64,000 nt of DNA, from positions 24,530,237-24,594,236 of the forward strand of contig OZ024757.1 of assembly GCA_964016885.1 (NCBI GenBank), in the 5' to 3' direction. The notes beneath the pieces are model-generated. The model had not been told where the DNA came from, ran no database searches, and saw only the letters and a list, made by a program, of their open reading frames with translations. Below, piece after piece: positions 50,496 to 58,037 of this stretch. The DNA is from Eledone cirrhosa (taxonomy: Eukaryota; Mollusca; Cephalopoda; Octopoda; Eledonidae). Both the position numbers and the translations under genes were made by a program. Every line of letters begins with the position of its first letter. The first letter of the stretch is position 1.

Positions 50496-52441
50496 TCATA
50501 TATATATATCATCATATATATATATATCATCATATATATATCATCTTCATATATATCATCATATATATATATCACCATATATATATATATCATCATATAT
50601 ATATATCATTATATAATATGTTGAGAAGGTAACACACCAGAGAGAGATATATAGTGCGTTATCAATAATACAGGGAAAAAAACCACCATTATTGATAACG
50701 CACTATATATCTCTCTCTGGTGTGTTACCTTCTCAACATATTATATTTTAAAGGGCTCAGGATCTCTTCCCCTTTGAGCACATTATTTACAGGGAATAAC
50801 GACGGCCTATGCCTCCGTTAATTTATCGTGATATCATCATATATATCTATCATATATATATATCATCATATATATATATATATATATATCATATATATAT
50901 ATATATATATATATCATCATATATATAAATATATCATCATATATATATATTTATCATCATCATCATCATATATATATATCATCATATATATATATATATC
51001 ATCATATATATATATATCATCATCATATATATATATATATATCATCATCATATATATATATATCATCATCATATATATATATATATATCATCATCATATA
51101 TATATATATATATCATCATCATATATATATATATATATCATCATCATATATATATATATATATCATCATCATATATATATATATATATCATCATCATATA
51201 TATATATATATATCATCATCATATATATATATATATCATCATCATATATATATATATCATCATCATATATATATATATATCATCATCATATATATATATA
51301 TATCATCATATATATATATATCATCATCAATATATATATCATCATCATATATATATATATCATCATCATATATATATATATCATCATCATATATATATAT
51401 ATCATCATCATATATATATATATCATCATCATATATATATATATCATCATCATATATATATATATCATCATCATATATATATATATCATCATCATATATA
51501 TATATATCATCATCATATATATATATCTCATCATCATATATATATATCTCATCATCATATATATATATCTCATCATCATCATATATATATATATCATCAT
51601 CATATATATATATATATCATCATCATATATATATATATATCATCATCATATATATATATATATCATCATCATATATATATATATATCATCATCATATATA
51701 TATATATATCATCATCATATATATATATATATCATCATCATATATATATATATATCATCATCATATATATATATATATCATCATCATATATATATATATA
51801 TATCATCATCATATATATATCATCATCATATATATATCATCATCATATATATATATATCATCATCATATATATATATCATCATATATATATATATATCAT
51901 TTCATTTTATGTCCGCTTTTTCCCAAGCTTGCAAGGGTGGGACGGGAACTGATGCTGGCTTGATTTCTACAGCTGGATGCCCTTCTTAACACCAACCTCA
52001 TTTATATATATATCTATCATCATCATATATATATCATCATATATATATATATCATCATATATATATATATATATATCAACTTATATATATATCATCATCA
52101 TATATATATATATATCATCATCATATATATATATATATCATCATCATATATATATATATCATCATCATATATATATATATCATCATATATATATATATAT
52201 AGAAGGGCGGTGAATTACCAGTATCGGTAGAGGGTTGGACGCCATGCTTTTCAGCATAGAGTTACGTCCCTTTACGGACTGAGTTCAAATCCTGTCGAGG
52301 TTAACTTTGCCTTTCATCCTTACGGGGTCGATAAAATAAAGTACCAGTAATGCACTGGGTTAATTACTGGCCCTGTGTCAAAAGTAGAAACAATTATATA
52401 TATATATCATCATCACCATACCATCACTATCATTATATATA

Positions 52442-52477
<36 letters not shown>

Positions 52478-54287
52478 ATCATTATTTCTTTGTATATTCA
52501 CCTACATGATCTTTCTCCTTCTCTACTTTTTTAACTCCTTGCCTTTCTCTTCTGGTTATTTGTGTAACCATAGCTCTAAACCTAGCTCTAGTGAGAGCCC
52601 TAACCCTAGCACATTGTTGGTGGGTTTGTTGACAGTCATCTCACCTGGTGCCAAGAATTTTCCATAGGTATTTGGTGTCAAAAGCATCTAATTGGTTCTC
52701 TCGGCTGATCTTCACACTCCACGTGTAGCACCCATACAGGAGTGTTGAAAGCTCATTGCTGTTGTAAAAGCTCATCTTGGTACCAAGTGCAAGTTTTTTT
52801 TGTTTCTCCAGATCTCATTGAGTTGCTCAAAGGCAGCTGAAGCTTTGCCTATTTTGTAATTAATTTCTTTCGCCATGTTCCCACTTCTGTTGATAGAGTT
52901 TCCCAAGTATTTGAAGTCGTCCACAACCTCCAATTATAACTTACTTTATCTCACAATGAACTAACTACATTAAACATCACCATCATTGTTTTTACGCCCA
53001 TTTTTCCACACTTTCATGAGTTAGACAGGTCTTTTCTGTACACCATCTCTCAATTCACTGTGTTCCTTTATCATCTCCTCTGTGAGTCTCAGCGATTTAC
53101 AGTAGGCTCTCACCACCTCTGCCCAGGTCTTCCTTGGTCTACCTCTATTGTGACTTCCTTCCACTGGGAGTTCTTGGCACTTCTTCACCCAGCAATCATC
53201 ATCCTTGCACATCACATGTCCATACTAACATAGTCTTCTCTCTTGCACACCACCTCTGTGTCCTCTTACACCCAGGCCTACCTCTACTACAGTTTCCATA
53301 CAAATGCAGTCTTCTCTGATTTGAGATCAGCTCTCACCAACTCTGCCCAGGTCTTCCTTGGTCTACCTCTACTGTGGCTTCCTTCCACTGGCATTGCCTG
53401 GCACTTCTTCACCCAGCAATCTCTATCCATGCACATCACATGTCATTTGGGTTTTCTTTTATGTTTTGTTGTTTTATTTTTTCACAGTTTACTGAATACA
53501 AATATTGTTCTGAAGACAAAGGAATGGGATGTTGCAGCTATCTTCATTATTATCTTGTAAGTATTTCATCTACAGTGTGTCTATGTTTGCACATTTATAT
53601 TTATATACTCATATATATAAATGTATGCATATGCACACACATATACACATACACGTCACCGTGTTGGAAAAAATTCTAGTTCTGAATATTGTGGAAGTTG
53701 GTGTCTGTTGAGGTCACTGATTGTGACTTGGTGATAACTTGTATGAATGTAATCTGTTGAGGTCACTGGTTGTGACTTGGTGATAACTTGTACAGAGGAC
53801 ATGTATATAAAATTATGAAGAAAAAAGTTTGATCGCTGCAGAGAGCTAAGATTACAGTTACACACTCCAGGGGGATTACTTTGAAGGAGAAAACTCTTAG
53901 TGTGAAGTTTGGGTTTGAAATAAATATTTTGAGACATCAGTCCTGGAACTTTTCTGACACACCTCGTATCTCTCAAGGAAATGGAGAACTTATCCAAATA
54001 TAAAGATCTTGAGATAGAAATAATATGAATGATGTAAACAGAAGCAATCCCTATAATAATAGGTTCTCAGGGAATGATAAAAAAACACACAGACAGATGC
54101 CTAACTAAAACTCCAGAAGTTACAAATATATCAACATCATGGTCCCTTAATCCTTTTCAGACACACGTTCATATACCCACCTCCCTAATCCACACACACT
54201 CTTCCCGCCAAAGCCCCCAGCCCGCACTGTAAAGTGGTGATGTAGGTATCACAACAAAAAATACCCAGCCTACACTGTAAAGTACCC

Positions 54288-54327
<40 letters not shown>

Positions 54328-54983
54328 GGGCCAACTGTTGACAAACTAACATCACATGTCCAGCTGGTCTTATATATCAAGAAAAGTAGACCTTTTCTAA
54401 ATTTAAAGATTTTATGAAATTTCATTATTTTATAGGTTTACCATCTGAGGAGCTCAGGCTGTCATAACTGATAGTCCTCAGCGAAATATATATTACAGAT
54501 TTTAATAATCCTAAACCGCATGAATATGGCCTCAGATTTTTTTTTTATATATCACGGAAAGAAAAGCACCCAACACTCACTGTAAATGAGGTTGGTGTTA
54601 GGAAGGGCATCCAGCTGTAGAAATCAAGCCAGAATCAGTTGCCGTATGAGCAAGACAAGGTCAGCCGACCGGACACTGCCCACAACAGGACAACCTGTCT
54701 AACCCATGCTAGCATGGAAGAACGGACATAAAACGGTGATGATGATGATGATATATAAACACTATTGACAGCACTGTTCCACTAGTGGATTAATAATAAT
54801 TCTCTCTCTTTCTCTCATTGTCTTTTCCATCCCCTGTAAAGGTTGTCCAAGAAAACTGCCAAACTTGAAGCTGGACTTCAAAAACCAAAAGTCCAAGAGA
54901 AGTTCAACAACATTTTACAGAAATTTGACCTGACCTTGCCAGAAGCCGAAATACTTGTGACTGAAAAGCTGTTGGTCTTATGA
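35545..54983 (+). CDS. RPAP2: RPAP2, RNA polymerase II-associated protein 2 (Rtr1-type CTD phosphatase), complete in 10 exons
   Basis: RPAP2/Rtr1 removes Ser5 phosphate from the RNA polymerase II C-terminal domain and takes part in Pol II assembly and nuclear import. Ten plus-strand exons join in frame to about 644 residues; human RPAP2 is about 612. The N-terminal Rtr1 zinc domain (about residues 23-150) carries the cysteine pairs in LCGYPIC (Cys82, Cys87) and FCSNRC (Cys118, Cys122), plus the connecting stretch [17 protein letters not shown]. The long sixth exon encodes a low-complexity acidic middle ([13 protein letters not shown]). It ends with [20 protein letters not shown], a block I recall as strongly conserved in vertebrate RPAP2. 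The last four exons give a helical C-terminal region ([35 protein letters not shown]) that matches the human C-terminal domain in order and spacing. The start codon has A at -3 and G at +4. No stops or frameshifts were seen. Confidence 0.95.
35797..36290. repeat. Minisatellite of about 97 bp, 5 units, RPAP2 intron 1
   Basis: The unit runs from CCAGGCCATCTGGCCACCCC through TTCACTCTGTCACTCCAATA to TCTCAGAGATGAGAGATGT. Units start near 35797 (degenerate), 35895, 35994, 36091 and 36189, so the spacing is 90-99 bases. It begins about 190 bases after exon 1. Confidence 0.9.
36460..36600 (+). repeat. Diverged SINE family B
   Basis: AGTTCAAATCCGATCGAAGT with TCAACTTTGCCTTTCATCTT and GGCTGATAAACTAATTAATA. 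Confidence 0.65.
36725..36980. repeat. Small inverted repeat and TA microsatellites
   Basis: CTACTCTTTTCTCTTGGCTA plus TCAACTACAT at 36744-36775 is inverted at about 36823-36853 (with mismatches), with TA runs around it. A 55-base TA run lies at 36928-36971. Confidence 0.75.
37030..37815 (-). pseudogene. LINE reverse transcriptase fragment
   Basis: Minus strand, in order: [20 protein letters not shown], then [20 protein letters not shown] (palm start), [40 protein letters not shown] and [11 protein letters not shown] (GxxQGxxLSPxL core), then an [20 protein letters not shown] piece near 37340. The YADD/FADD catalytic motif is present in a degraded frame. Frame breaks and stops make it a relic. 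It lies in RPAP2 intron 1, antisense to the gene. Confidence 0.88.
38040..38250 (-). repeat. SINE fragment (ACCAAGCTGTATCAG variant)
   Basis: The inverse of the block CACTGGTACCAAGCTGTATT...GGGGAACTTTCTAG seen at 43925-44105. It ends CATTTTTACAGCTGAGTGAAC. Confidence 0.7.
38255..38520. repeat. TG/TA microsatellite just before RPAP2 exon 2
   Basis: GTGTGTATATATATATGTG units. The array ends about 60 bases before the exon 2 acceptor. Confidence 0.95.
38583..38694 (+). CDS. RPAP2: RPAP2 exon 2
   Basis: Acceptor TACTTCAG, donor GTGGGT. It encodes [20 protein letters not shown] and [17 protein letters not shown], which aligns with the ERKALHIVEQL-type helix at the start of the Rtr1 domain. Confidence 0.93.
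38877..39150. repeat. Inverted repeat in RPAP2 intron 2 with Penelope-like centre
   Basis: Arms 38877-38943 and about 39084-39150 share AAGGCTAAACAATGCAAAAT and GAGGTAACGAAAAGTAAGC, inverted. The centre has TTTCGGGACCTAAAAGTCCC and TTCTTCAG, the Penelope-type signature. Confidence 0.85.
38980..39006 (-). ncRNA. Hammerhead-like core without a clear helix I
   Basis: Minus strand: CUGAAGA, A, GGGAC-UUUUAG-GUCCC, GAAAU, AUU. Core boxes, a 5-bp helix II and a 2-bp helix III are present. The sequences flanking the core do not pair, so cleavage is doubtful. Confidence 0.4.
39426..39524 (+). CDS. RPAP2: RPAP2 exon 3 (first zinc-binding pair)
   Basis: Acceptor TTTTTAAG, donor GTAAGT, phase 0 at both ends. 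It encodes [20 protein letters not shown] and [13 protein letters not shown]. The TPxHYxDxxxER...KLCGYPxC pattern defines the RTR1-type zinc domain. Confidence 0.95.
39600..39850 (-). repeat. Diverged CACTGTAAAGTGG unit array
   Basis: Four to five degenerate units (AnTACACCCAGTAC, TGTAAAnTGGTA, TGATGnCnTGATG) ending TCTGTAATGATGTTGGTGTT. It lies in RPAP2 intron 3. Confidence 0.75.
40185..40660 (+). repeat. Long SINE B-type repeat, partly duplicated
   Basis: GTGAATTGGTAGAGTCATTA (A-box region), TTGAATCCCACTGAGATCAA (B box), then AGTACTGGGGTCAATTCTTC and CACTTCCTTTCTCTCACTG. The second half repeats at 40400-40520. It ends with TTGAAAATGCCCTAGAAACG and ATGGCGCCCCTACGACT. No protein is recognised. 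Confidence 0.7.
40820..40980. repeat. Fragment of the AATGTTCATAGGCTGA MITE
   Basis: AAAATGTTCATAGGCTGACC, then CATAATCCCTGGAAAGAAAC and GCTGTTATTAATAAGAAGAG: the inverse of 22413-22595, lacking one end. Confidence 0.7.
41028..41170 (+). repeat. Start of the ACTAGCTGA dispersed repeat
   Basis: ACTAGCTGAAGTACCCGGCT and TCGCCCGGGAGAACAG; compare 31545. Confidence 0.65.
41190..41585 (-). repeat. SINE family A with GTTGTCCTGTTGTG block
   Basis: Complete from TCATCATCACCCTTTTATGT to GAATTGAACTCACA, truncated in the tRNA-like head. It lies in RPAP2 intron 3. Confidence 0.85.
41955..42210. repeat. GC-rich dispersed repeat (CCCCGGCGGACAGAATGGAGAAGG)
   Basis: CAACAACTACAACGG, CCCCGGCGGACAGAATGG, TCGTGGGGCTCACACC and CAGCAGAAGTCTCCACTGCC. 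Related pieces lie at 48900-49110, 59365-59420 and 59905-59970. No coding sequence is recognised. It is notably GC-rich for this window. Confidence 0.6.
42369..42434 (+). CDS. RPAP2: RPAP2 exon 4
   Basis: Acceptor TATTGTAG, donor GTAAGT, 22 codons: [20 protein letters not shown] followed by RK. Human RPAP2 has a near-identical [18 protein letters not shown]. The exon is too short to stand out as an open frame and is recognised by homology and phase. Confidence 0.94.
42725..43175. pseudogene. LINE debris in two opposite orientations
   Basis: The plus-strand piece 42731-42885 reads [20 protein letters not shown] and [20 protein letters not shown] (RT after the YADD motif). From about 42888 the same kind of element continues on the minus strand ([46 protein letters not shown]). 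It ends 75 bases before RPAP2 exon 5. Confidence 0.85.
43250..43377 (+). CDS. RPAP2: RPAP2 exon 5 (second zinc-binding pair)
   Basis: A C-rich acceptor ending CCCCAG, donor GTAAGT, phase 0 to 2. It encodes [20 protein letters not shown] and [20 protein letters not shown], ending NDK. FCSNxC followed by KxFExQ and PxWxR is typical of the Rtr1 domain. LINE debris lies immediately upstream (42725-43170). Confidence 0.95.
43594..43819. repeat. TTAA-flanked MITE
   Basis: TTAATCCTTCAGCATTTACA at one end and TTTAAATGCTAAAGGGTTAA at the other. The body matches 19182-19396. It lies in RPAP2 intron 5. Confidence 0.8.
43825..44115 (+). repeat. SINE with tRNA-like head and ACCAAGCTGTATTGGCCATT body
   Basis: GGTTAGAACATAGGGCTTGC and AGGTTGTGAGTTTGATTCTT form the tRNA-like head. 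TCCTTGAGCAAGTCACTTTG is the centre, and the body ends GGGGAACTTTCTAGGTTC. Confidence 0.8.
44690..45325. repeat. 30-bp satellite inside SINE sequence, RPAP2 intron 5
   Basis: 44757-45183 is about 14 units of CATAGTGTATATAGTATATT plus ATAGAGTATA, nearly identical. It is flanked by CACTGGTGCCAAGCTGTATT (44702) and a second copy of the same SINE body (45195-45325). The open frames over it are translations of the 30-bp unit ([10 protein letters not shown]). Confidence 0.95.
45462..46527 (+). CDS. RPAP2: RPAP2 exon 6 (long low-complexity exon)
   Basis: Acceptor TTACAG, donor GTTTGT, 355 codons. It starts [18 protein letters not shown], then EEE-, SDEE- and DSDDE-rich stretches, then S/P/K-rich linker, and ends [20 protein letters not shown] and YFKPIPTKK. 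The middle is probably disordered and varies between species. The final block is conserved. The donor is not consensus but joins exon 7 in phase 0. Confidence 0.93.
46600..47300 (-). repeat. Degenerate array of about 10 CCCTGTAAGGTGGTCATG units
   Basis: Units of about 48-52 bp with CCACCCTGTAAnGTGGTC and GACAnGACAAAAAGC, ending GGAAGGGTATCCTGCC and a GATGATAGTGATGA tail. It lies in RPAP2 intron 6, starting about 70 bases after exon 6. The 153-residue frame here is not a gene. Confidence 0.88.
47395..47670. repeat. Dispersed repeat (GATGGCAAAGGTTGGGCGG family)
   Basis: Third copy of the family at 5460-5690 and 6055-6240. Confidence 0.7.
47989..48092 (+). CDS. RPAP2: RPAP2 exon 7
   Basis: Acceptor CTTTCAAG, donor GTAATC, phase 0 to 2. 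It encodes [20 protein letters not shown] and [14 protein letters not shown]. LRRxIxLxxLxK matches the start of the C-terminal helical domain of human RPAP2. Confidence 0.9.
48215..48460 (+). repeat. SINE family A, head-truncated
   Basis: TTTCCTTGAGCAAGACACTT through GCATCCAGCTGTAGAAATCA to a GATGATGATGATGATG tail, in RPAP2 intron 7. Confidence 0.85.
48624..48850 (+). repeat. SINE family B, older copy
   Basis: GCATTGGATTGGCAGTATCG through TTGCTGGCTGTGTGCCTATA with extra CCACTTCCCCTCCCCCTAAA. It keeps a longer centre than the other copies. Confidence 0.8.
48890..49120. repeat. GC-rich dispersed repeat fragment
   Basis: CCAGCAGCTGGAGAAGACAT, ACGGTGGAACAGCTACTCCA and CACCAGAAGTCTCCACTG; see 41955-42210. 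Confidence 0.55.
49260..49435. repeat. TA run and truncated Tc1-type MITE
   Basis: A 36-base TA run is followed at 49351 by CAGGGTGCCCCAAAAAATGT and the body shared with 21266-21377. The right end is lost. Confidence 0.8.
49437..49735 (+). repeat. SINE-A-related repeat with GTTGTGGGCAGTGTCC block
   Basis: TATGTCTGTTCTTCCACGGT through two CACTTTACAGTG/CACTTTGCAGTG units to a TA run. Confidence 0.8.
49736..50068 (-). repeat. SINE family A, full-length
   Basis: ATCATCATCATCATCATTTC tail to the tRNA-like head ending CTCTAACCACTAA, in RPAP2 intron 7. Confidence 0.88.
50082..50310. repeat. Fragments of two dispersed repeats
   Basis: 50082-50175 matches 30306-30430 (CACCAGAGTACTCAATGCTT). 50190-50300 matches the GGGCCCCTAGAGGG / TAAGCTATAGCTTATAG family. 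They lie directly upstream of exon 8. Confidence 0.65.
50351..50431 (+). CDS. RPAP2: RPAP2 exon 8
   Basis: Acceptor TCTATTACAG, donor GTATAC. It encodes [20 protein letters not shown] and DIVYTF with split codons at both ends. It matches the LxVPLxIxxxDIYTxLKxLVRTFR pattern of the human C-terminal domain. A TA/ATC microsatellite array begins within about 10 bases of the donor. Confidence 0.9.
50612..50748. repeat. Palindrome, about 58-base arms, inside the TA/ATC array
   Basis: ATATGTTGAGAAGGTAACAC plus ACCAGAGAGAGATATATAGT at the left is exactly inverted at 50700-50745. The loop is about 18 bases (CAGGGAAAAAAACCACC). Confidence 0.95.
51896..52003 (-). repeat. SINE family A tail fragment within the microsatellite
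   Basis: CATTTCATTTTATGTCCGCT through CTAACACCAACCTCATTTA, cut off and replaced by more TA/ATC repeats. Confidence 0.85.
52203..52400 (+). repeat. SINE family B
   Basis: GGCGGTGAATTACCAGTATC through AAAAGTAGAAACAATTATAT, in RPAP2 intron 8. Confidence 0.86.
52610..53440 (-). pseudogene. LINE reverse transcriptase C-terminal fragments
   Basis: 52610-52940 (minus) reads [38 protein letters not shown] and [20 protein letters not shown] pieces (thumb and YGxExW region). 53017-53215 reads [20 protein letters not shown] and [20 protein letters not shown]. 53215-53440 repeats parts of the last segment. It lies in RPAP2 intron 8, antisense. Confidence 0.82.
53488..53556 (+). CDS. RPAP2: RPAP2 exon 9
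   Basis: Acceptor TTTTTTCACAG, donor GTAAGT, 69 bases. It encodes [20 protein letters not shown] and II with split codons. It corresponds to the LTNxNIxxKPAEWTLIAMVLL segment of human RPAP2. LINE fragments on the minus strand lie directly upstream (52610-53440). Confidence 0.9.
53690..53790 (+). repeat. Short tandem duplication of about 52 bp
   Basis: TGTTGAGGTCACTGnTTGTG plus ACTTGGTGATAACTTGTA occurs twice (53706 and 53757). No gene is seen in 53600-54180. Confidence 0.8.
54195..54330 (-). repeat. CACTGTAAAGTGG units and TA run
   Basis: Two units (GCACTGTAAAGTGGTGATG, ACACTGTAAAGTACCCGTG), then a 30-base TA run. Confidence 0.75.
54555..54760 (-). repeat. GATGAT-tailed dispersed repeat before RPAP2 exon 10
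   Basis: CACTGTAAATGAGGTTGGTG through GACACTGCCCACAACAGGAC to GGTGATGATGATGATGATA. It ends about 80 bases before the exon 10 acceptor. Confidence 0.85.
54842..54983 (+). CDS. RPAP2: RPAP2 exon 10 (stop codon)
   Basis: Acceptor CCTGTAAAG. It encodes [20 protein letters not shown], then [20 protein letters not shown], then EKLLVL and TGA. It aligns loosely with the human C-terminus, including the FxxxLxxxxLxxEDLExL-like helix. The last eight codons are the first unit of a degenerate repeat that continues through the 3' UTR. Confidence 0.88.
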
Positions 54984-55365
54984 TCGATCATAGTGTACAA
55001 AATGTGACGTTATGATGGATCTTAATGCTCAAAGGAAGTTTTATGACTATGAGACAAAAAACCACTTATGCCTGAAAAGCTGTTGGTCTTATGATAGATC
55101 GTAAATGTGGTTTTAGTTCTATCGGAAGTTCAAACCTTTTATGCCTGAAAAACTGTTGGTGTTATGATAGATCATAAATGTGGTTTTATGACTACTAGAG
55201 AAACTATTGGTGTTAGAATACATCAGAATTTGAATCATAAATATGATGTTATGACTACGAGAAGCTGAAGTCACTTATGACTGAAAAACTTGATCCTATG
55301 ATCTATCATTGTACCCGTCTTAGATTGCCTTCATCACTGTGATAATAAAACAATAAAACTGCTGT
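54984..55365 (+). repeat. RPAP2 3' UTR built of degenerate repeats of the stop-codon region
   Basis: The phrase CTGAAAARCTGTTGGTSTTATGA, together with a following GATMGATC-type stretch, recurs near 54961, 55071, 55145 and in weaker form at 55195 and 55285. The spacing is about 75-110 bases. The first copy is the end of the coding sequence. Confidence 0.75.
55344..55357 (+). terminator. Tandem AATAAA poly(A) signals of RPAP2
   Basis: Two AATAAA hexamers (55344-55349 and 55352-55357) lie about 360 bases after the RPAP2 stop and are followed by a T/G-rich stretch. This is the expected cleavage and polyadenylation context. Confidence 0.75.
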
Positions 55366-55419
55366 GACTTTGTGTAAAGGTGTTGCCTGTCTTTTATTAT
55401 GTTGACAGATTATTGTCAT

Positions 55420-55845
55420 ATATCAATGGTATGGTGTTTGTGACATATCAGTGGCATGGTGTTTACTGTGACATATCAGTGGTATGGTGTTTACTGTGAC
55501 ATATCAGTGGTATGGTGTGTACTGTGACATATCAGTGGTATGGTGTGTACTGTGACATATCAGTGGTATGGTGTGTACTGTGACATATCAGCAGTATGGT
55601 ATGACATATCAATGGTATGGTGTGTACTGTGATATATCAGCAGTATGGTATGACATATCAGTGGTATGGTGTGTACTGTGATATATCAGCAGTATGGTAT
55701 GACATATCAGTGGTATGGTGTTTACTGTGACATATCAGTAGTATGGTGTGTCCTGTGACATATCAGTGGTGGGGTATGTACTGTGACATAACAGTAGTAT
55801 GGTGTTTACTGTGACACATCAGTGGTATGGTGTTTCTCTGTGTCA
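55420..55845. repeat. 28-bp minisatellite, about 15 units, just past the RPAP2 poly(A) site
   Basis: The unit is GACATATCAGTGGTATGGTG plus TGTACTGT, with variant units (TTTACTGT; shortened AGCAGTATGGTAT). It starts about 60 bases after the poly(A) signals. Confidence 0.95.
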
Positions 55846-55849
55846 CCAT

Positions 55850-56490
55850 TAGAACAAAAAGATGACAATGGTCGTTTAAAAAACAGTGTAATGAGGCTGT
55901 TTGCTTTCAAACAAATCAAATATTATTCAATATAAAACTCACGAACACATTTACGTATCCATTATGTGAGAGCAAAAAAAAAACAAATTCTAATTTTGTT
56001 TTTATTCCTAATTAATTATACTAAATATAAATTTTCAGTGAAAATATGAAAGCATGACTAAGAATGTGTGGCTACCAGTTCACGGTAAGCACATGGCATG
56101 AATGAACACCATGAAATTGGGGTAAAGGGGTTTCCCTGTGTAATATTTTCTGGTAGAAATTCATTTCACAGTGTCTGACATGGCATGTCCAAATCTCAGA
56201 CTAAGCTAACCTTTTGTTCATAGATACTCCAACCATGACCATCTTGTGTGATTTTATATTTCTGACATTGTATATCTAGAACTACATTTTGTAATTAGTC
56301 ACTTTTTAACAATATAGAATAGAGTATAATTGAGGGAGATATAGCAGCTATGCTTAGCAGTGAAAGGCTACCACTTCACTGGCACCACATGTGGATGTTA
56401 TTCAATTATGTAACTGCAGTTTGGCCCATCTTCAATCCAAATTTCATAACTATATTTGTTTAACACAAGCTAAGAAACAAATGTAAACAA
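55850..56490. other. Intergenic AT-rich sequence, nothing recognised
   Basis: No long frame, repeat array or known family is visible. The segment AACACCATGAAATTGGGGTA is not repeated in the window. Confidence 0.6.
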
Positions 56491-56960
56491 ATTTCCACCT
56501 TCCCCAGAATGGCCTTGAAAACCATCACCATTCTTTTCGGTGCCAAATTCCACTCAAACCCCAGCCTGGTCAGGCAGTATGTCTGGTCCTTATACTGACC
56601 AGCTGATACTTCCACAGTTTCTCAGATAGGTGTCAGCAATCATGGAAGCACCTGTCATTTCTCTCCACTCTCACAAGGTTTCCCCACGGACAACTGTGAC
56701 CTCACCGCCTGTGTAGCATGACACATGTTCATTCAGTTCACAAAAGTCCAGCACCGGTGTAACCTTGTTCTTGGTTGCACTACTGCCAATAATGGCAACA
56801 CTCCACTCTTTATCTCCTCCTTCCAAGGGATTAATATGCCCTCCTCCATCCATCTTTGTATCTCTCCCTCAAACTCGCTTCTAACATACCCTTTCAGAGT
56901 ATGCTGATAACAGCCCACTCTGTTCTTCAACGTTAGGTTAGAGGGTGAAATATGCAATTT
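56490..56960 (-). pseudogene. Reverse transcriptase fragment of an LTR-type retrotransposon
   Basis: Minus-strand pieces: FEGEIQRWMEEGILIPWKEE followed by GVLPLLAVVQ, then VTPVLDFCELNEHVSCYTGG, then a KLWKYQLVS stretch and a LSGIWHRKEW-like end. W(M/L)xxGIxxPW...VLDFxELN followed by SAYLQxxxxxxLWxYQ is the start of the RT fingers and palm in gypsy-like elements. Two frames and stops indicate a relic. The LTRs and other domains were not found. Confidence 0.75.
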
Positions 56961-57394
56961 AAAGGAATGTCTTGTAGCCAGTGCATGCTCCTCTGGCTAT
57001 CTTAGTGGCATGTCCAGCCACCAAACTCTCCACAATTCAAAGAGAATGTATCAGTAAAATTGACGGAGAAACACAAGTGAAACCTTTAACCACACACAAA
57101 CTGATACATTTAAATGAATATAAGTTCTAAACTTAAACCAGAAATCGAATCCCACATCGTCACAATACCACCAATGCACTGATAATTTTCTTATAAAAAT
57201 ATCCTTACTCTGAAGTAATACCGAACTACTTCACTTCGTTTATGTTTTTTTTAAGCCAAAAATTTCAAAGATAGCTATAAGTATCAACAATTTATTTAGT
57301 AGAATTCCGGCCTTCGCTGTAGTCTCAGACTACCAGTCTATGTGGCGATTTCTTTTTGCATAGATTTCAAGCGAATTACTTCCCTGATTTATAT

Positions 57395-57545
57395 TAAAGA
57401 ATGATGTTATGGCCCTTTACGTTCTGAGTTCAAACCCCGCCGAGGTTAACTTTGCCTTTCATTCGTACGAGGTCGATAAAATAAAGTACCAGTAATGCAC
57501 TGAGATAATTGCTGGCCTTGTGCCAAAAAGTAGAAACAATTAATC
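57395..57545 (+). repeat. SINE family B, head-truncated
   Basis: GTTCTGAGTTCAAACCCCGC through AAAAAGTAGAAACAATTAAT. Confidence 0.85.
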
Positions 57546-57837
57546 AAAAAATGATAATAAAGATACTAGATACTGTTTAAGGGAAGATAACTCAAATAGA
57601 CTGCATTCTGAAAGAGTTTTTTTTTATAGATATATAATCTTATTCTACTGTACTTAACATTCTTAGTATGTTTTCATATCCTTATTCTACTATACTTACA
57701 TAATTAGCATAAACTTCAATGTTCAAGGGAGATAACTCTAGACTGAGTTATTGTCTTAGATTTTAATTTTATTTCTTACGAGATGACTCGTCCGGCTGGC
57801 GCTCGGCTAGGTATACCTGCCCCCCACCACTCCACTG

Positions 57838-58037
57838 NNNNNNNNNNNNNNNNNNNNNNNNNNNNNNNNNNNNNNNNNNNNNNNNNNNNNNNNNNNNNNN
57901 NNNNNNNNNNNNNNNNNNNNNNNNNNNNNNNNNNNNNNNNNNNNNNNNNNNNNNNNNNNNNNNNNNNNNNNNNNNNNNNNNNNNNNNNNNNNNNNNNNNN
58001 NNNNNNNNNNNNNNNNNNNNNNNNNNNNNNNNNNNNN
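57838..58037. other. Assembly gap, 200 N
   Basis: Exactly 200 undetermined bases, a round number typical of a placeholder gap. The true length is unknown. Frames drawn through it are meaningless. Confidence 0.99.

Larger units (their letters stand above)
50440..52205. repeat. 1.7-kb TA/ATC array in RPAP2 intron 8
   Basis: Alternating (TA)5-9 and (ATC)2-4 blocks, roughly 20-25 bases per unit and more than 60 units. It is interrupted by a palindrome (50612-50748), about 80 bases of unrelated sequence and part of a SINE A (51896-52003). It starts about 10 bases after exon 8. The 374-residue open frame over it is only repeat. Confidence 0.97.

Noticed and set aside
50828..51952. 374-codon open frame, the second longest in the window
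   Set aside because: It is entirely IYIIII-type translation of the TA/ATC array within RPAP2 intron 8, with no conserved domain.
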